A stretch of 64,000 nt of DNA from assembly GCF_036983985.1 (NCBI RefSeq), contig NZ_JALAHQ010000002.1, positions 310,001-374,000 of the forward strand, in the 5' to 3' direction. Made by a program: the position numbers and the translations under genes. Under the pieces are notes generated by a model. It was not told where the DNA came from, made no database searches, and saw only the letters and a list, made by a program, of their open reading frames with translations. Below, piece by piece: positions 15,478 to 23,893 of the stretch (its first letter is position 1; every line of letters starts with the position of its first letter). This DNA is from Alishewanella metallidurans. GTDB lineage: Bacteria > Pseudomonadota > Gammaproteobacteria > Enterobacterales > Alteromonadaceae.

Positions 15478-16530
15478 TTACTCTAATGTTGGATAATCGG
15501 TATAACCTTGCTCACCATCACTGTAAAACAATTCAGGTTTAGCCGCATTTAGCGGCGCGTCTTTAGCAAACCGCTGCACGAGATCAGGGTTAGCAATGTA
15601 AGGCACGCCAAAGGCAACCGCATCCGCTATACCATCAGCTAAAGCTTGGTTTGCTGAGGCTAAATCAAATTTCTCGTTACTTATGTACACGCCGCCGAAT
15701 TGCTGTTTAAGTATTGGGCCTAAGCTGTCATCTGCTTGGGCTTCACGCGCACAAATAAAAGCGATATTACGCTTACCAAGTTGACGCGCAACATAAGCAA
15801 AGGTATCAGCGCGCTGTGAGTCGCCCATAGAATGCGAATCGGCTCGTGGTGCTAAATGCATACCTACTCGTCCTGCGCCCCATACTGAAATCACTGCATC
15901 AGTAACCTCGAGCATTAAGCGCGCACGATTTTCAATGCTGCCACCGTAGTTATCAGTGCGTTGGTTAGTACTGTCTTGTAAAAATTGATCTAATAAATAG
16001 CCATTAGCGCCGTGTATTTCAACACCATCAAACCCTGCTAACTTGGCATTTTCAGCGCCTTTACGATACGCCTCTACTATTGCCGCAAGTTCTTTAGTTT
16101 CTAAAGCACGCGGTGTGACATAAGCTTTTTTCGGCCGCATTAAACTAACATGCCCTTGTGCGGCAATAGCGCTAGGCGCAACCGGTAATTCACCATTTAA
16201 ATAAAACGGATCGGAAATACGGCCCACGTGCCACAACTGCAGCATGATTTTTCCGCCAAGCTGATGTACGGCATCGACTATTTTGCGCCAACCAGCAACC
16301 TGTTGCTCAGACCAAATACCCGGTGTTTTAGGATAGCCCACGCCCATTGGCGTAACGGCAGTGGCTTCGGTTAAAATTAAACCGGCACTAGCCCGTTGAC
16401 GGTAATACTCAATCATTAATTCATTGGGTACTCTATCTTCGCTGGCTCGACAGCGAGTTAAAGGTGCCATAATAATACGGTTAGAAAGTTGTAAATCACC
16501 CAATTGCAGTGGGTCGAATAAAGTTGGCAT
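15478..16530 (-). CDS. nemA: Old Yellow Enzyme-family alkene reductase (NemA-like)
   Basis: A 350-residue FMN-dependent TIM-barrel enzyme that reduces activated C=C bonds and nitro groups with NAD(P)H. It has the N-terminal LSNRIIMAPLTRCRA, the conserved LQLWHVGR, and the active-site pair in EIHGANGYLLDQFLQD (His/Asn, about residues 172-175) followed by NQRTDNYGGS. Length matches NemA (365) and other OYEs. It is likely monocistronic. The physiological substrate (N-ethylmaleimide, nitrate esters, enones) cannot be decided from sequence. Confidence 0.92.
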   Translation of the reverse strand: MPTLFDPLQLGDLQLSNRIIMAPLTRCRASEDRVPNELMIEYYRQRASAGLILTEATAVTPMGVGYPKTPGIWSEQQVAGWRKIVDAVHQLGGKIMLQLWHVGRISDPFYLNGELPVAPSAIAAQGHVSLMRPKKAYVTPRALETKELAAIVEAYRKGAENAKLAGFDGVEIHGANGYLLDQFLQDSTNQRTDNYGGSIENRARLMLEVTDAVISVWGAGRVGMHLAPRADSHSMGDSQRADTFAYVARQLGKRNIAFICAREAQADDSLGPILKQQFGGVYISNEKFDLASANQALADGIADAVAFGVPYIANPDLVQRFAKDAPLNAAKPELFYSDGEQGYTDYPTLE

Positions 16531-16573
16531 CTGTAATCCTATTAAAACCTAGTTCTGTGAAAGCATAACTCAA

Positions 16574-17041
16574 TTAACTAACCCGTTTTTCCATGACAAA
16601 ATTGGTTAAGGTTACACCGTGAATTTCAACCTGCTGTTCTGTGACAATATTAAAACCACTACGCAAAAAAAACGGTTTAGCCGTAATACTGACATTCGCA
16701 TAAAAGCGTTTTACACCATAACGGCGCCCCATTTTCAGCAAGTGCTGCATCAACGCTTTGCCTACGCCTTTGCCTTGATAATCTTGATGGCAAAAAAAGT
16801 AATCAATGTAGCCGTCAGCTTGTACATCAGCAAAGCCGACTATCTGCTCATTATGCACAGCAACAAAGGGTTCGCTTTGTGCCATCCGTCTGGTCCATGC
16901 ATTGATATCAAACCGCGTTGGCGCCCACGCCGCACATTGCTCGGCGCTATAATCACCAAGGTTTACATTACGTATCGTGTTATAAAATAGTTCACGTAAC
17001 TGTGGCTCTTCACCAGGTTGATAAGGGCGAATTTGGTACAT
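16574..17041 (-). CDS. GNAT-family acetyltransferase, YafP-like
   Basis: A 155-residue N-acetyltransferase. The acetyl-CoA loop is QGKGVGKAL (about residues 98-106), and the C-terminal stretch SITAKPFFLRSGF...TNFVM aligns closely with E. coli YafP. The start is placed at 17041 (MYQIRPYQ), because AAGGTG precedes this ATG by four bases; a reading from 17077 would add an unlikely hydrophobic Arg-rich N-terminus. The substrate is unknown; YafP has been linked to nitroaromatic toxicity, which is interesting beside an OYE gene, but no functional link is shown. Confidence 0.85.
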   Translation of the reverse strand: MYQIRPYQPGEEPQLRELFYNTIRNVNLGDYSAEQCAAWAPTRFDINAWTRRMAQSEPFVAVHNEQIVGFADVQADGYIDYFFCHQDYQGKGVGKALMQHLLKMGRRYGVKRFYANVSITAKPFFLRSGFNIVTEQQVEIHGVTLTNFVMEKRVS

Positions 17042-17097
17042 ACAACACCTTTTAATAACTCGAATAACAATTAACACTATTTTAGTGCGGCAAAAAC

Positions 17098-17126
17098 AAT
17101 AAGGCCCTGCATTGCAGGGCCTTATT
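17098..17126 (-). terminator. Terminator of fklB
   Basis: A 13-bp stem (AATAAGGCCCTGC/GCAGGGCCTTATT) with a 3-base loop; the minus strand continues with GTTTTTG. Confidence 0.85.
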
Positions 17127-17142
17127 TACTAAGCTCGCTGTA

Positions 17143-17760
17143 TTACAGAATGGCTAACAGTTCTACATCAAAAATTAGTGCACTAAAAGGAGCAATTGCA
17201 TTACCTGCGCCACGCTCGCCGTAAGCAAGTTCGTGAGGAATATATAAGCGCAATTTGGCACCTGGTGACATCAGTTGTAAAGCTTCAGTCCAGCCGGCAA
17301 TAACGCCTGATACTGGAAACTCAGCTGGCTCGCCACGCTGATATGAGCTGTCAAATACCGTACCGTCAATTAGCGTGCCGTGATAATGCGTGCGCACGGT
17401 TGAGTCGCGGCTTGGTTTTTCACCGTCAGCTGCTACCAATACTTCGTACTGTAAACCTGATTCCGTAACCGTAATTTCTGCACGCTTAGCGTTTTCTGCT
17501 AAGAAGGCTTCACCTGCATCGGCCAATAATACGGCTTTTTCAGCTTGCTCTGCTTGCATACGTTCGCTAATTACTTTGAATGCATCACGAATTTGCTCGT
17601 CGCTTACTTCTGGCGTTTTCTCAGAAAATGCGGCAATAACACCAGCGGCAACGGCATCAATATCTAAACCGTCAAACGGGTTATCTGCAAGCTGCTGGCC
17701 CATTTGTAAGCCAATACCGTAACTAGCGTGTTGTTCAAGCTTTGTATATTTATCTGACAT
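17143..17760 (-). CDS. fklB: FKBP-type peptidyl-prolyl isomerase
   Basis: A 205-residue FKBP with an N-terminal helical dimerisation domain (ASYGIGLQMGQQL, residues about 11-95) and a C-terminal FKBP domain (about 100-205) with VRTHYHGTLIDGTVFDSS, the GVIAGW segment and the LAYGERGAG loop. It matches E. coli FklB (206 residues) throughout. No signal peptide, so cytoplasmic. The ATG at 17760 is preferred over a GTG nine bases upstream because the family starts here. Confidence 0.95.
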   Translation of the reverse strand: MSDKYTKLEQHASYGIGLQMGQQLADNPFDGLDIDAVAAGVIAAFSEKTPEVSDEQIRDAFKVISERMQAEQAEKAVLLADAGEAFLAENAKRAEITVTESGLQYEVLVAADGEKPSRDSTVRTHYHGTLIDGTVFDSSYQRGEPAEFPVSGVIAGWTEALQLMSPGAKLRLYIPHELAYGERGAGNAIAPFSALIFDVELLAIL

Positions 17761-17848
17761 GAGTTTCACTTATGCTGACGAAGCTTTTCGCTTCGGGTTA
17801 AAAAAGTGCGGCTATATTAGCGCAAAAGCAGATCAATGTCTTGTCGGC

Positions 17849-18139
17849 TTATGCGGCAAGCTGCTGAGCTTGTGACCAGATCTTATTAACATGCTGCTGA
17901 TCTTCCGGGTTTAGCTCACCATTACCTATTGCTAACTCCAAGGTATTATTTACTTGGGTTATTACGTCGATAGCAGCAAAAGGCTCGCCATCTACCTGCA
18001 ATGTGCCGACGGCTAAATCAAAGTGGCCGCGTAAATAACCTGAGGCAAATAGCTCATCGTCAGTTGCCACTGGCACTAAGGCATCAAATAACTCCGCTAC
18101 CGCATTAATAAATTGCTCAGGTATTGCTAATGCACTCAT
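17849..18139 (-). CDS. yfcL: YfcL family protein
   Basis: A 96-residue acidic, all-helical protein of the YfcL family, function unknown. The start is set at 18139 (MSALAIPEQF) because the AGGAAT ribosome-binding site lies just before it. The stop of the upstream gene is one base away, giving a TAACATG junction and strongly suggesting translational coupling. Confidence 0.85.
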   Translation of the reverse strand: MSALAIPEQFINAVAELFDALVPVATDDELFASGYLRGHFDLAVGTLQVDGEPFAAIDVITQVNNTLELAIGNGELNPEDQQHVNKIWSQAQQLAA

Positions 18140-18140
18140 G

Positions 18141-19271
18141 TTATTCCTCATCTTCGTACCCTAGGCGGTACATTACGTAATCATTATAACCAGTCAAAAT
18201 ATTAATTAAGCCGGTTAACTGCTTATCTAAGGTGCTATCGCCAGTATCAGCAATTAATGGCCTGCCCTCTAGTTGTTGTAACTTGGCTTTATCGGCAATA
18301 AGTAAAATATTTTCTCGGCCAATAGCGCGAATAACCGCCGGTGATAATTGCTGATTACCTCGACCGAATATATGGCCCTGCCCACCAATTAGCGTAATAA
18401 TTAACTGGCTAGGATAATCGCTAACCAATGCCAATAATTGGTTGGCAGTAACGTCTTTGGCAATTAATTGGCCATTTTCTACTACGTCTACGCCCAATAA
18501 GGTGTTGTCTAGGCCAAGTTCGGCCATAACGGCGGCAACAGTTGAGCCTGAACCCATAACATAACGTACGTTGTCATCCATCTGGCTAGTGACATACGCG
18601 GCTAAATCGGCCAAAACCAACTCTTCCGATTCACGACCACCCATTTTTACACTTTGTACATAGCGTAACTGCGCGGGAATGCGCATTTCACCAAAACGAC
18701 GGGCTTTTACTATACCCGCGCTAAATGCCTGCTCGTCAATATCCATGACAGGAGCGTCGCTTAACGAAACCAGCTCGCCGGTAACCAGCTTAGCCACCAA
18801 CTTACCCGCAGCCTGAGGCGATATAGCATAAACTCCAGAATGAATTTTCACTCCAGCTGGCACACCTAACACGGTTGTATGCTCTGACACCGCTGTGCAG
18901 ATATTACGAGCAGTACCGTCACCGCCGGCGAACAGCAATAAATCAACGCCCTGCTCAGCTATTAACTTAGCTGCGATTTCAGTATCGCGCGCAGTTGAAG
19001 GTAAAGTGCTACTGCGATAAATAATCTGATGACTAAAACCAAGCTCAAGACAAACATTTTCGCCCATATCGCCAGCGACGGTAAGCACTTCAACTAGGTG
19101 TTTTTGTGGCAATAGCTCTTGCAATGCGGTTTTTACTCGATTCATCGCTTGAGGCACGGCACCTAATGCTAACGCCTGCTCTGCCTTATCGTCAGAGCCT
19201 TTTAAACCGACACTGCCACCTAAACCAGCTAACGGGTTAATAATTAACCCTAAGCGAAACACACTTGCCAT
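18141..19271 (-). CDS. ATP-NAD kinase family protein
   Basis: A 376-residue protein related to NAD kinase/diacylglycerol kinase folds (COG3199 type). It starts with GLIINPLAGLGG, and the nucleotide-binding motif FAGGDGTARNI lies near residue 117, followed by GVPAGVKIHSGVYA. It is longer than canonical NadK and is not its orthologue. The substrate is unproven. It lies upstream of and adjacent to yfcL and 84 bases downstream of the MFS gene. Confidence 0.85.
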   Translation of the reverse strand: MASVFRLGLIINPLAGLGGSVGLKGSDDKAEQALALGAVPQAMNRVKTALQELLPQKHLVEVLTVAGDMGENVCLELGFSHQIIYRSSTLPSTARDTEIAAKLIAEQGVDLLLFAGGDGTARNICTAVSEHTTVLGVPAGVKIHSGVYAISPQAAGKLVAKLVTGELVSLSDAPVMDIDEQAFSAGIVKARRFGEMRIPAQLRYVQSVKMGGRESEELVLADLAAYVTSQMDDNVRYVMGSGSTVAAVMAELGLDNTLLGVDVVENGQLIAKDVTANQLLALVSDYPSQLIITLIGGQGHIFGRGNQQLSPAVIRAIGRENILLIADKAKLQQLEGRPLIADTGDSTLDKQLTGLINILTGYNDYVMYRLGYEDEE

Positions 19272-19355
19272 ATTGCGATACCTTTACAGCGCTAAAAATG
19301 AGCGCCATTGTAAGGCGTAATGTTACTTTTTTACAGCCCAACTTTTTATGGTTTA

Positions 19356-20513
19356 TTAATGCTTAGCTGTTTTTGTTGGCAAACTAACTGCTAACAGCGT
19401 GGCGGCTAAAGCTAACAAGGCAGCAATACCAAAAGTTAAGCTGGCACCACTGCCGTTTTGCCACAATAAGCCGGAAAAATAGGCACCTATGGCTCCTCCG
19501 CCACCGAAGATCACGCCCGCATATAACGCTTGGCCGCGGCTGCGTAATTTTTTCGGGAAAAATTGCTGAATAAATTGCATGGCACAGCTGTGCGCGATAG
19601 CAAAGCTGCCTGCATGCAGCAGCATGCTAAAACAGAGCAGCCAAACATTATCTGCAAAGGCAGCAAGCAGATACCAACGCACTACAGTAATGCCGTAGCA
19701 CACACCAAGCAATAACCGATAACTGCGATTACGCATAATGTTACCGGCAAAATAAAATGCCACTATTTCGGCAGCTACCGCCAAACCAATAAATAAACCA
19801 GTTTGGCTACCGCTATAGCCTAAATCACGGCTATACAGCGTAAAAAAACCATAAAACGGCGAGAAGCTCATTTGCAATAATAACGCTGCCAGCATAAAAC
19901 GTAGTAGCACACTGTTTTTTATTAGCGTACTAAAACGCACATGCTCGTTGGTGAGTTCCGCATGAATACTCACTTTGGGCAGTAAAAATAAGCTAGCGAG
20001 TAATAACAGTAAAAACAACAACGCCGAAGGCGGTAAAAACTCGCTACCGTAGCGCTCAAATAACCAACCACCCAACATAACTAGCACAATGTAACCGACG
20101 CTACCTGCAGTACGGATACGGCCGTAAGCTTGGGTATTATCATTTAAAAAGGCAAACGCCGACACTTCAAGCTGCGGCAAAATAGCGGTCCAAAAAAAAC
20201 TGAATAAAGCAAAACCACAGAGTAACGGCCAAAAACCGTAATCGGCAAAACTACTTAACCAACCTATCGCCGCCAATAAAGCGCCAATGCGCATTATCCA
20301 TAGGGGTTTGCCACTGCGTTCAGCGGCTAGCGCCCACACTGTTGGCCCAACAATACGGCTGGCGGTAACAATAGCTAATAACAAACCGATGTCTGCCGAG
20401 CTTAAACCTCTGCCATCAAGAAATAGGCTAAAATAGGGTACAAAAATACCTAGCACGCCAAAGTAGGTAAAATAGGCCAGCACTAAGGCTGGCCGAGCAG
20501 AGATTAACGCCAT
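19356..20513 (-). CDS. MFS transporter, phenylpropionate permease-like
   Basis: A 385-residue 12-helix transporter of the MFS_1-like group that includes HcaT. It begins with LAYFTYFGVLGIFVPYFSLFL and has the inter-helix SADIGLLLAIVTASRIVGP segment; Arg/Gly-rich loops (GRIRTAGSVGYI) recur between helices 4 and 5. The substrate cannot be inferred; presence in an aroC transcript does not prove an aromatic substrate. It starts nine bases after the aroC stop and is surely in the same transcript. Confidence 0.85.
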   Translation of the reverse strand: MALISARPALVLAYFTYFGVLGIFVPYFSLFLDGRGLSSADIGLLLAIVTASRIVGPTVWALAAERSGKPLWIMRIGALLAAIGWLSSFADYGFWPLLCGFALFSFFWTAILPQLEVSAFAFLNDNTQAYGRIRTAGSVGYIVLVMLGGWLFERYGSEFLPPSALLFLLLLLASLFLLPKVSIHAELTNEHVRFSTLIKNSVLLRFMLAALLLQMSFSPFYGFFTLYSRDLGYSGSQTGLFIGLAVAAEIVAFYFAGNIMRNRSYRLLLGVCYGITVVRWYLLAAFADNVWLLCFSMLLHAGSFAIAHSCAMQFIQQFFPKKLRSRGQALYAGVIFGGGGAIGAYFSGLLWQNGSGASLTFGIAALLALAATLLAVSLPTKTAKH

Positions 20514-20522
20514 AAAACGCAG

Positions 20523-21641
20523 TTATTCTTGTGTTGGTTGAGCTGATTGCTTACGCGCAATATCCGGTGTTGTTACCTGAACGTGCATATTTTGCGCGCG
20601 ATGACGTAAGTAATGATCCAGCAATACTATTGCTAACATCGCCTCAGCAATAGGTACTGCACGAATACCAACACAGGGGTCGTGTCGGCCTTTAGTAATA
20701 ACATCAACCACTTCTCCACTGGTATTAATACTTTTACCGGCAATGCTGATACTAGATGTAGGTTTAAGTGCCATGCTTACCAGTAAATCTTGGCCGGACG
20801 AAATACCGCCTAACACACCACCGGCATGATTAGCACTAAAGCCGTTGGGCGTTAGTTCATCACGATGCGTTGAACCGCGTTGCTCAACCACCGCAAAACC
20901 GTCACCAATTTCAACGGCCTTAACCGCATTGATACTCATCATCGCATGGGCAATATCGGCATCAAGCCGGTCGAATACCGGTTCACCCCAGCCTACTGGC
21001 ATATTGGTTGCCACCACATTAATACGCGCGCCGACCGAATCACCGTCTTTTTTTAGCTGACGCATGTAGTCATCTAAGGCTTCTAGCTTGCTCGGATCTG
21101 GGCAAAAAAACGGGTTATTGTGTACTTCATGCCAATGCAATGCTTCAGCTTTTATTGGCCCAAGTTGGGCTAAATAACCACGAATTTCAATGCCACATTG
21201 CTCGCGCAGGTATTTTTTTGCAATTGCACCGGCCGCGACCCGTACTGCAGTTTCGCGCGCAGATGAGCGGCCACCGCCACGATAATCACGAATACCAAAC
21301 TTATGCCAGTAGGTGTAATCAGCATGCCCCGGGCGAAATTGGTCTTTAATGTTGGAATAATCTTGTGAGCGTTGGTCGGTATTTTCAATTAACAAACCAA
21401 TGCTAGCGCCGGTAGTGGTGTTTTCAAATACGCCAGAGAGTATTTTTACCGCGTCCTCTTCTCGCCGGGCCGTGGTGTAACGCGACGTGCCGGGCTTACG
21501 CCGATTTAAATCCTCTTGTAAATCTTCAACCGTTAGTGTCATTCCTGGTGGGCAACCATCAACAATACCACCAATAGCTGGCCCATGGCTTTCACCAAAG
21601 GTGGTTACTTTAAATAACTGCCCTATGCTATTTCCAGCCAT
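20523..21641 (-). CDS. aroC: Chorismate synthase
   Basis: A 372-residue enzyme that converts EPSP to chorismate with reduced FMN, the last common step of aromatic amino acid synthesis. Three family signatures are seen: GESHGPAIGGIVDGCPPG (residues 17-34), HRDELTPNGFSANHAGGVLGGISSGQ, and the DYRGGGRSSARET basic motif. An AAGGAG ribosome-binding site lies in the last codons of prmB; the genes are two bases apart. Confidence 0.98.
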   Translation of the reverse strand: MAGNSIGQLFKVTTFGESHGPAIGGIVDGCPPGMTLTVEDLQEDLNRRKPGTSRYTTARREEDAVKILSGVFENTTTGASIGLLIENTDQRSQDYSNIKDQFRPGHADYTYWHKFGIRDYRGGGRSSARETAVRVAAGAIAKKYLREQCGIEIRGYLAQLGPIKAEALHWHEVHNNPFFCPDPSKLEALDDYMRQLKKDGDSVGARINVVATNMPVGWGEPVFDRLDADIAHAMMSINAVKAVEIGDGFAVVEQRGSTHRDELTPNGFSANHAGGVLGGISSGQDLLVSMALKPTSSISIAGKSINTSGEVVDVITKGRHDPCVGIRAVPIAEAMLAIVLLDHYLRHRAQNMHVQVTTPDIARKQSAQPTQE

Positions 21642-21643
21642 GG

Positions 21644-22594
21644 TTACTCCTTAAATAAATGCTGACAGCGCTCTAATTCTGCTTTGCCAATAGCAAAAAC
21701 ACCTAAGCCGCCGCGGGCAAACTCCAGCCAGTCAAAGCCAACGTCAGGATAATCTTGTTGTAATTGCACCATACTGTTGCCCACTTCGCATATTAGCATA
21801 CCGTCATCATGCAGATGCGCCGCAGCATCACGTAAAATACGCCGCGTTAATGCTAAACCATCATGACCCGAGGCTAAACCTAACTCAGGTTCATGGCGAT
21901 ATTCGTCAGGTAAGTCAGCCATGTCTTCAGCATCGACATAGGGTGGATTAGTGACAATTAGATCATATTTGGCGCCAGCCAATGCTTGATAGCCATCCGA
22001 TAAAATGGGATACACGCGGTGTTCAAGATCATGATTTTGAATGTTGTACTGCGCAACGTCTAACGCATCTTCACTAATATCTACGGCGTCTACTTCAGCA
22101 TCAGCAAAGGCATAAGCACAAGCAATGGCAATACAGCCCGAACCGGTGCACAAATCGAGGATCTGTTTTGGTGCTTTACCATTAAGCTGAAACATAAATT
22201 TATTAGTAATAAGCTCTGCTATAGGTGAACGCGGTACTAGCACGCGTTCGTCAACATAGAAGGCTAAATCAGCAAAATAAGCCTGCTGAGTTAAATAAGC
22301 CACCGGTATACGCTGTTCAATGCGTTGCTGCAATAAGCTAATAAAAGCCTCACGCTCAGCACAAAGTAGCTTGGTATTAAATAGCTTTTCATCGGTCAGT
22401 GGCGGTAAATGCAGTACATACGTTAATAAACTCGCCGCTTCATCCCACGGGTTGTCGGTGCCATGGCCTAAATACACCTCCGCTTGGCTTAATTTAGAAA
22501 CGGCAAACCTTAGCCAGTCATGTACTGTCGTCAGTTGGGTAATGGCATCGCTGATTAGCTCAGGGGTAAATAATAATTTGTCAGTATCAGACAT
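21644..22594 (-). CDS. prmB: Ribosomal protein L3 glutamine methyltransferase
   Basis: A 316-residue SAM-dependent N5-glutamine methyltransferase acting on ribosomal protein L3. The helical N-terminus is followed by a Rossmann fold with LDLCTGSGCIAIACA (SAM loop, about residue 143) and the catalytic NPPY in IVTNPPYVD (about residue 210). It is first in the run prmB-aroC-MFS-(kinase-like)-yfcL and divergent from smrB, with 53 bases between starts, as in E. coli. Confidence 0.96.
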   Translation of the reverse strand: MSDTDKLLFTPELISDAITQLTTVHDWLRFAVSKLSQAEVYLGHGTDNPWDEAASLLTYVLHLPPLTDEKLFNTKLLCAEREAFISLLQQRIEQRIPVAYLTQQAYFADLAFYVDERVLVPRSPIAELITNKFMFQLNGKAPKQILDLCTGSGCIAIACAYAFADAEVDAVDISEDALDVAQYNIQNHDLEHRVYPILSDGYQALAGAKYDLIVTNPPYVDAEDMADLPDEYRHEPELGLASGHDGLALTRRILRDAAAHLHDDGMLICEVGNSMVQLQQDYPDVGFDWLEFARGGLGVFAIGKAELERCQHLFKE

Positions 22595-22647
22595 GATGAA
22601 TGTAAGCTCTTTTTGTAATAAACGCTCAGTTTGAGTAAACTTGCGCC

Positions 22648-23190
22648 ATGCAGAAAAAAGTCAATTTAGCCTCAGCCGGTATTAGTGCCGAAGAAAGCCA
22701 ACTGTTTCGCGAATCGATAACAGGCGCTAAGCCTATTGCGCAAGACAAGATACCGCCAGTTGTGGCGCCTCGCAAGCTAAAAAGACGTACGGACGTCCTA
22801 GCCAAAGCGCTTGATGATAATTTATTCTACTTTTCTGATGAATTTGAAGGCTATATTGCCGAAGGTGTAAGTTTAAGTTGGACAAAAAGTGGTGATGACC
22901 CACATTTAACCGGCCGGTTGCGCCGAGGTGAATTTCAACCACAGGTAATCTTAGATTTACACGGTATGACCACACGAGAAGCTAAAGCCGAGTTAGCTGG
23001 CTTGTTAGCTTACTGTGCAAAACAGCATATTAACTGTGCCTGTGTTGTGCATGGCAAAGGCTTAGGGATCTTGGCAAAAAAAGTGCCAAACTGGCTGATT
23101 CAGCATCCTAATGTCCGAGCTTTTCATACCGCTCCAAAAACCTGGGGCAAACATGGTGCGCTACTGCTATTGCTTAGTGTTGAAGACTAA
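22648..23190 (+). CDS. smrB: Endonuclease SmrB (ribosome rescue)
   Basis: A 180-residue Smr-domain protein. The N-terminal extension (residues 1-95) is followed by the Smr domain with DLHGMTTREAK (about residue 109) and VVHGKGLGIL (about residue 133). E. coli SmrB cleaves mRNA at collided ribosomes. The DLHG catalytic motif is intact. No strong Shine-Dalgarno is visible. Divergent from prmB. Confidence 0.94.
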   Translation: MQKKVNLASAGISAEESQLFRESITGAKPIAQDKIPPVVAPRKLKRRTDVLAKALDDNLFYFSDEFEGYIAEGVSLSWTKSGDDPHLTGRLRRGEFQPQVILDLHGMTTREAKAELAGLLAYCAKQHINCACVVHGKGLGILAKKVPNWLIQHPNVRAFHTAPKTWGKHGALLLLLSVED

Positions 23191-23204
23191 AGCATAAACT
23201 AGTA

Positions 23205-23693
23205 CTAAAAGCTTTTTAACGCCAATTCTTGCGGTGATAGTGTTTTCAATAACTTCCCGCCATGCTCAATCGAATAATCGATACAAGCCAACTGCGCAGT
23301 ATTAAAAATAGGGGTTTGATCAGGTGCAGTAAAAGCTTCAACTAAAAAACTTACCAATGGCATATGCGATACTAATAGCACTCGTGCATTAGGCTGCTTA
23401 CTAATACAAGCATCAAAATAGGCTTTTAATAGCGCAGCATCAGCATCAGGCTGCAATTCAGGCACAATATCTACCTGGCTAAATGGGGCTTGCTTGGCTA
23501 ATATTAATTCTGCCGTCTGGCGGGCACGTATATAGGGGCTAACCCATATCCAATCAAACGCCCTGTAATGCTGTTGCAACCAATGCGCCATCTGGTTAAC
23601 TTCATGCTTACCGCGGGTAGTAAGCTGGCGCTGACTGTCCATCGCCGATAGCGGCTCTGCTTCGCCATGACGCATGATAACGAGATTTACCAT
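23205..23693 (-). CDS. sixA: Phosphohistidine phosphatase SixA
   Basis: A 162-residue histidine-phosphatase-fold enzyme with the catalytic RHG motif in IMRHGEAEP (residues 6-14), the SPYIRARQTAE segment and the second histidine in LVSHMP (about residue 110). SixA dephosphorylates histidine phosphorelay proteins such as ArcB or PtsN-system components. It lies convergent to smrB, 14 bases apart. Confidence 0.92.
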   Translation of the reverse strand: MVNLVIMRHGEAEPLSAMDSQRQLTTRGKHEVNQMAHWLQQHYRAFDWIWVSPYIRARQTAELILAKQAPFSQVDIVPELQPDADAALLKAYFDACISKQPNARVLLVSHMPLVSFLVEAFTAPDQTPIFNTAQLACIDYSIEHGGKLLKTLSPQELALKSF

Positions 23694-23893
23694 TTATTTA
23701 ACACCATACTGCTCAAGGTTTCCTGTTAACTAAGGTGACAGATAACAAGACGCCGAGTAAAAATTGTGCGCTATGATAATGAAAGTTGGCGCGAAGAGTA
23801 ACTGTTAATAACGCATAATAGCCACTTTGTTTATTACTTATCGCTATGGCACGCCCATTATGTGTATAACAATAGCCTAAAAAGGTAACTCGA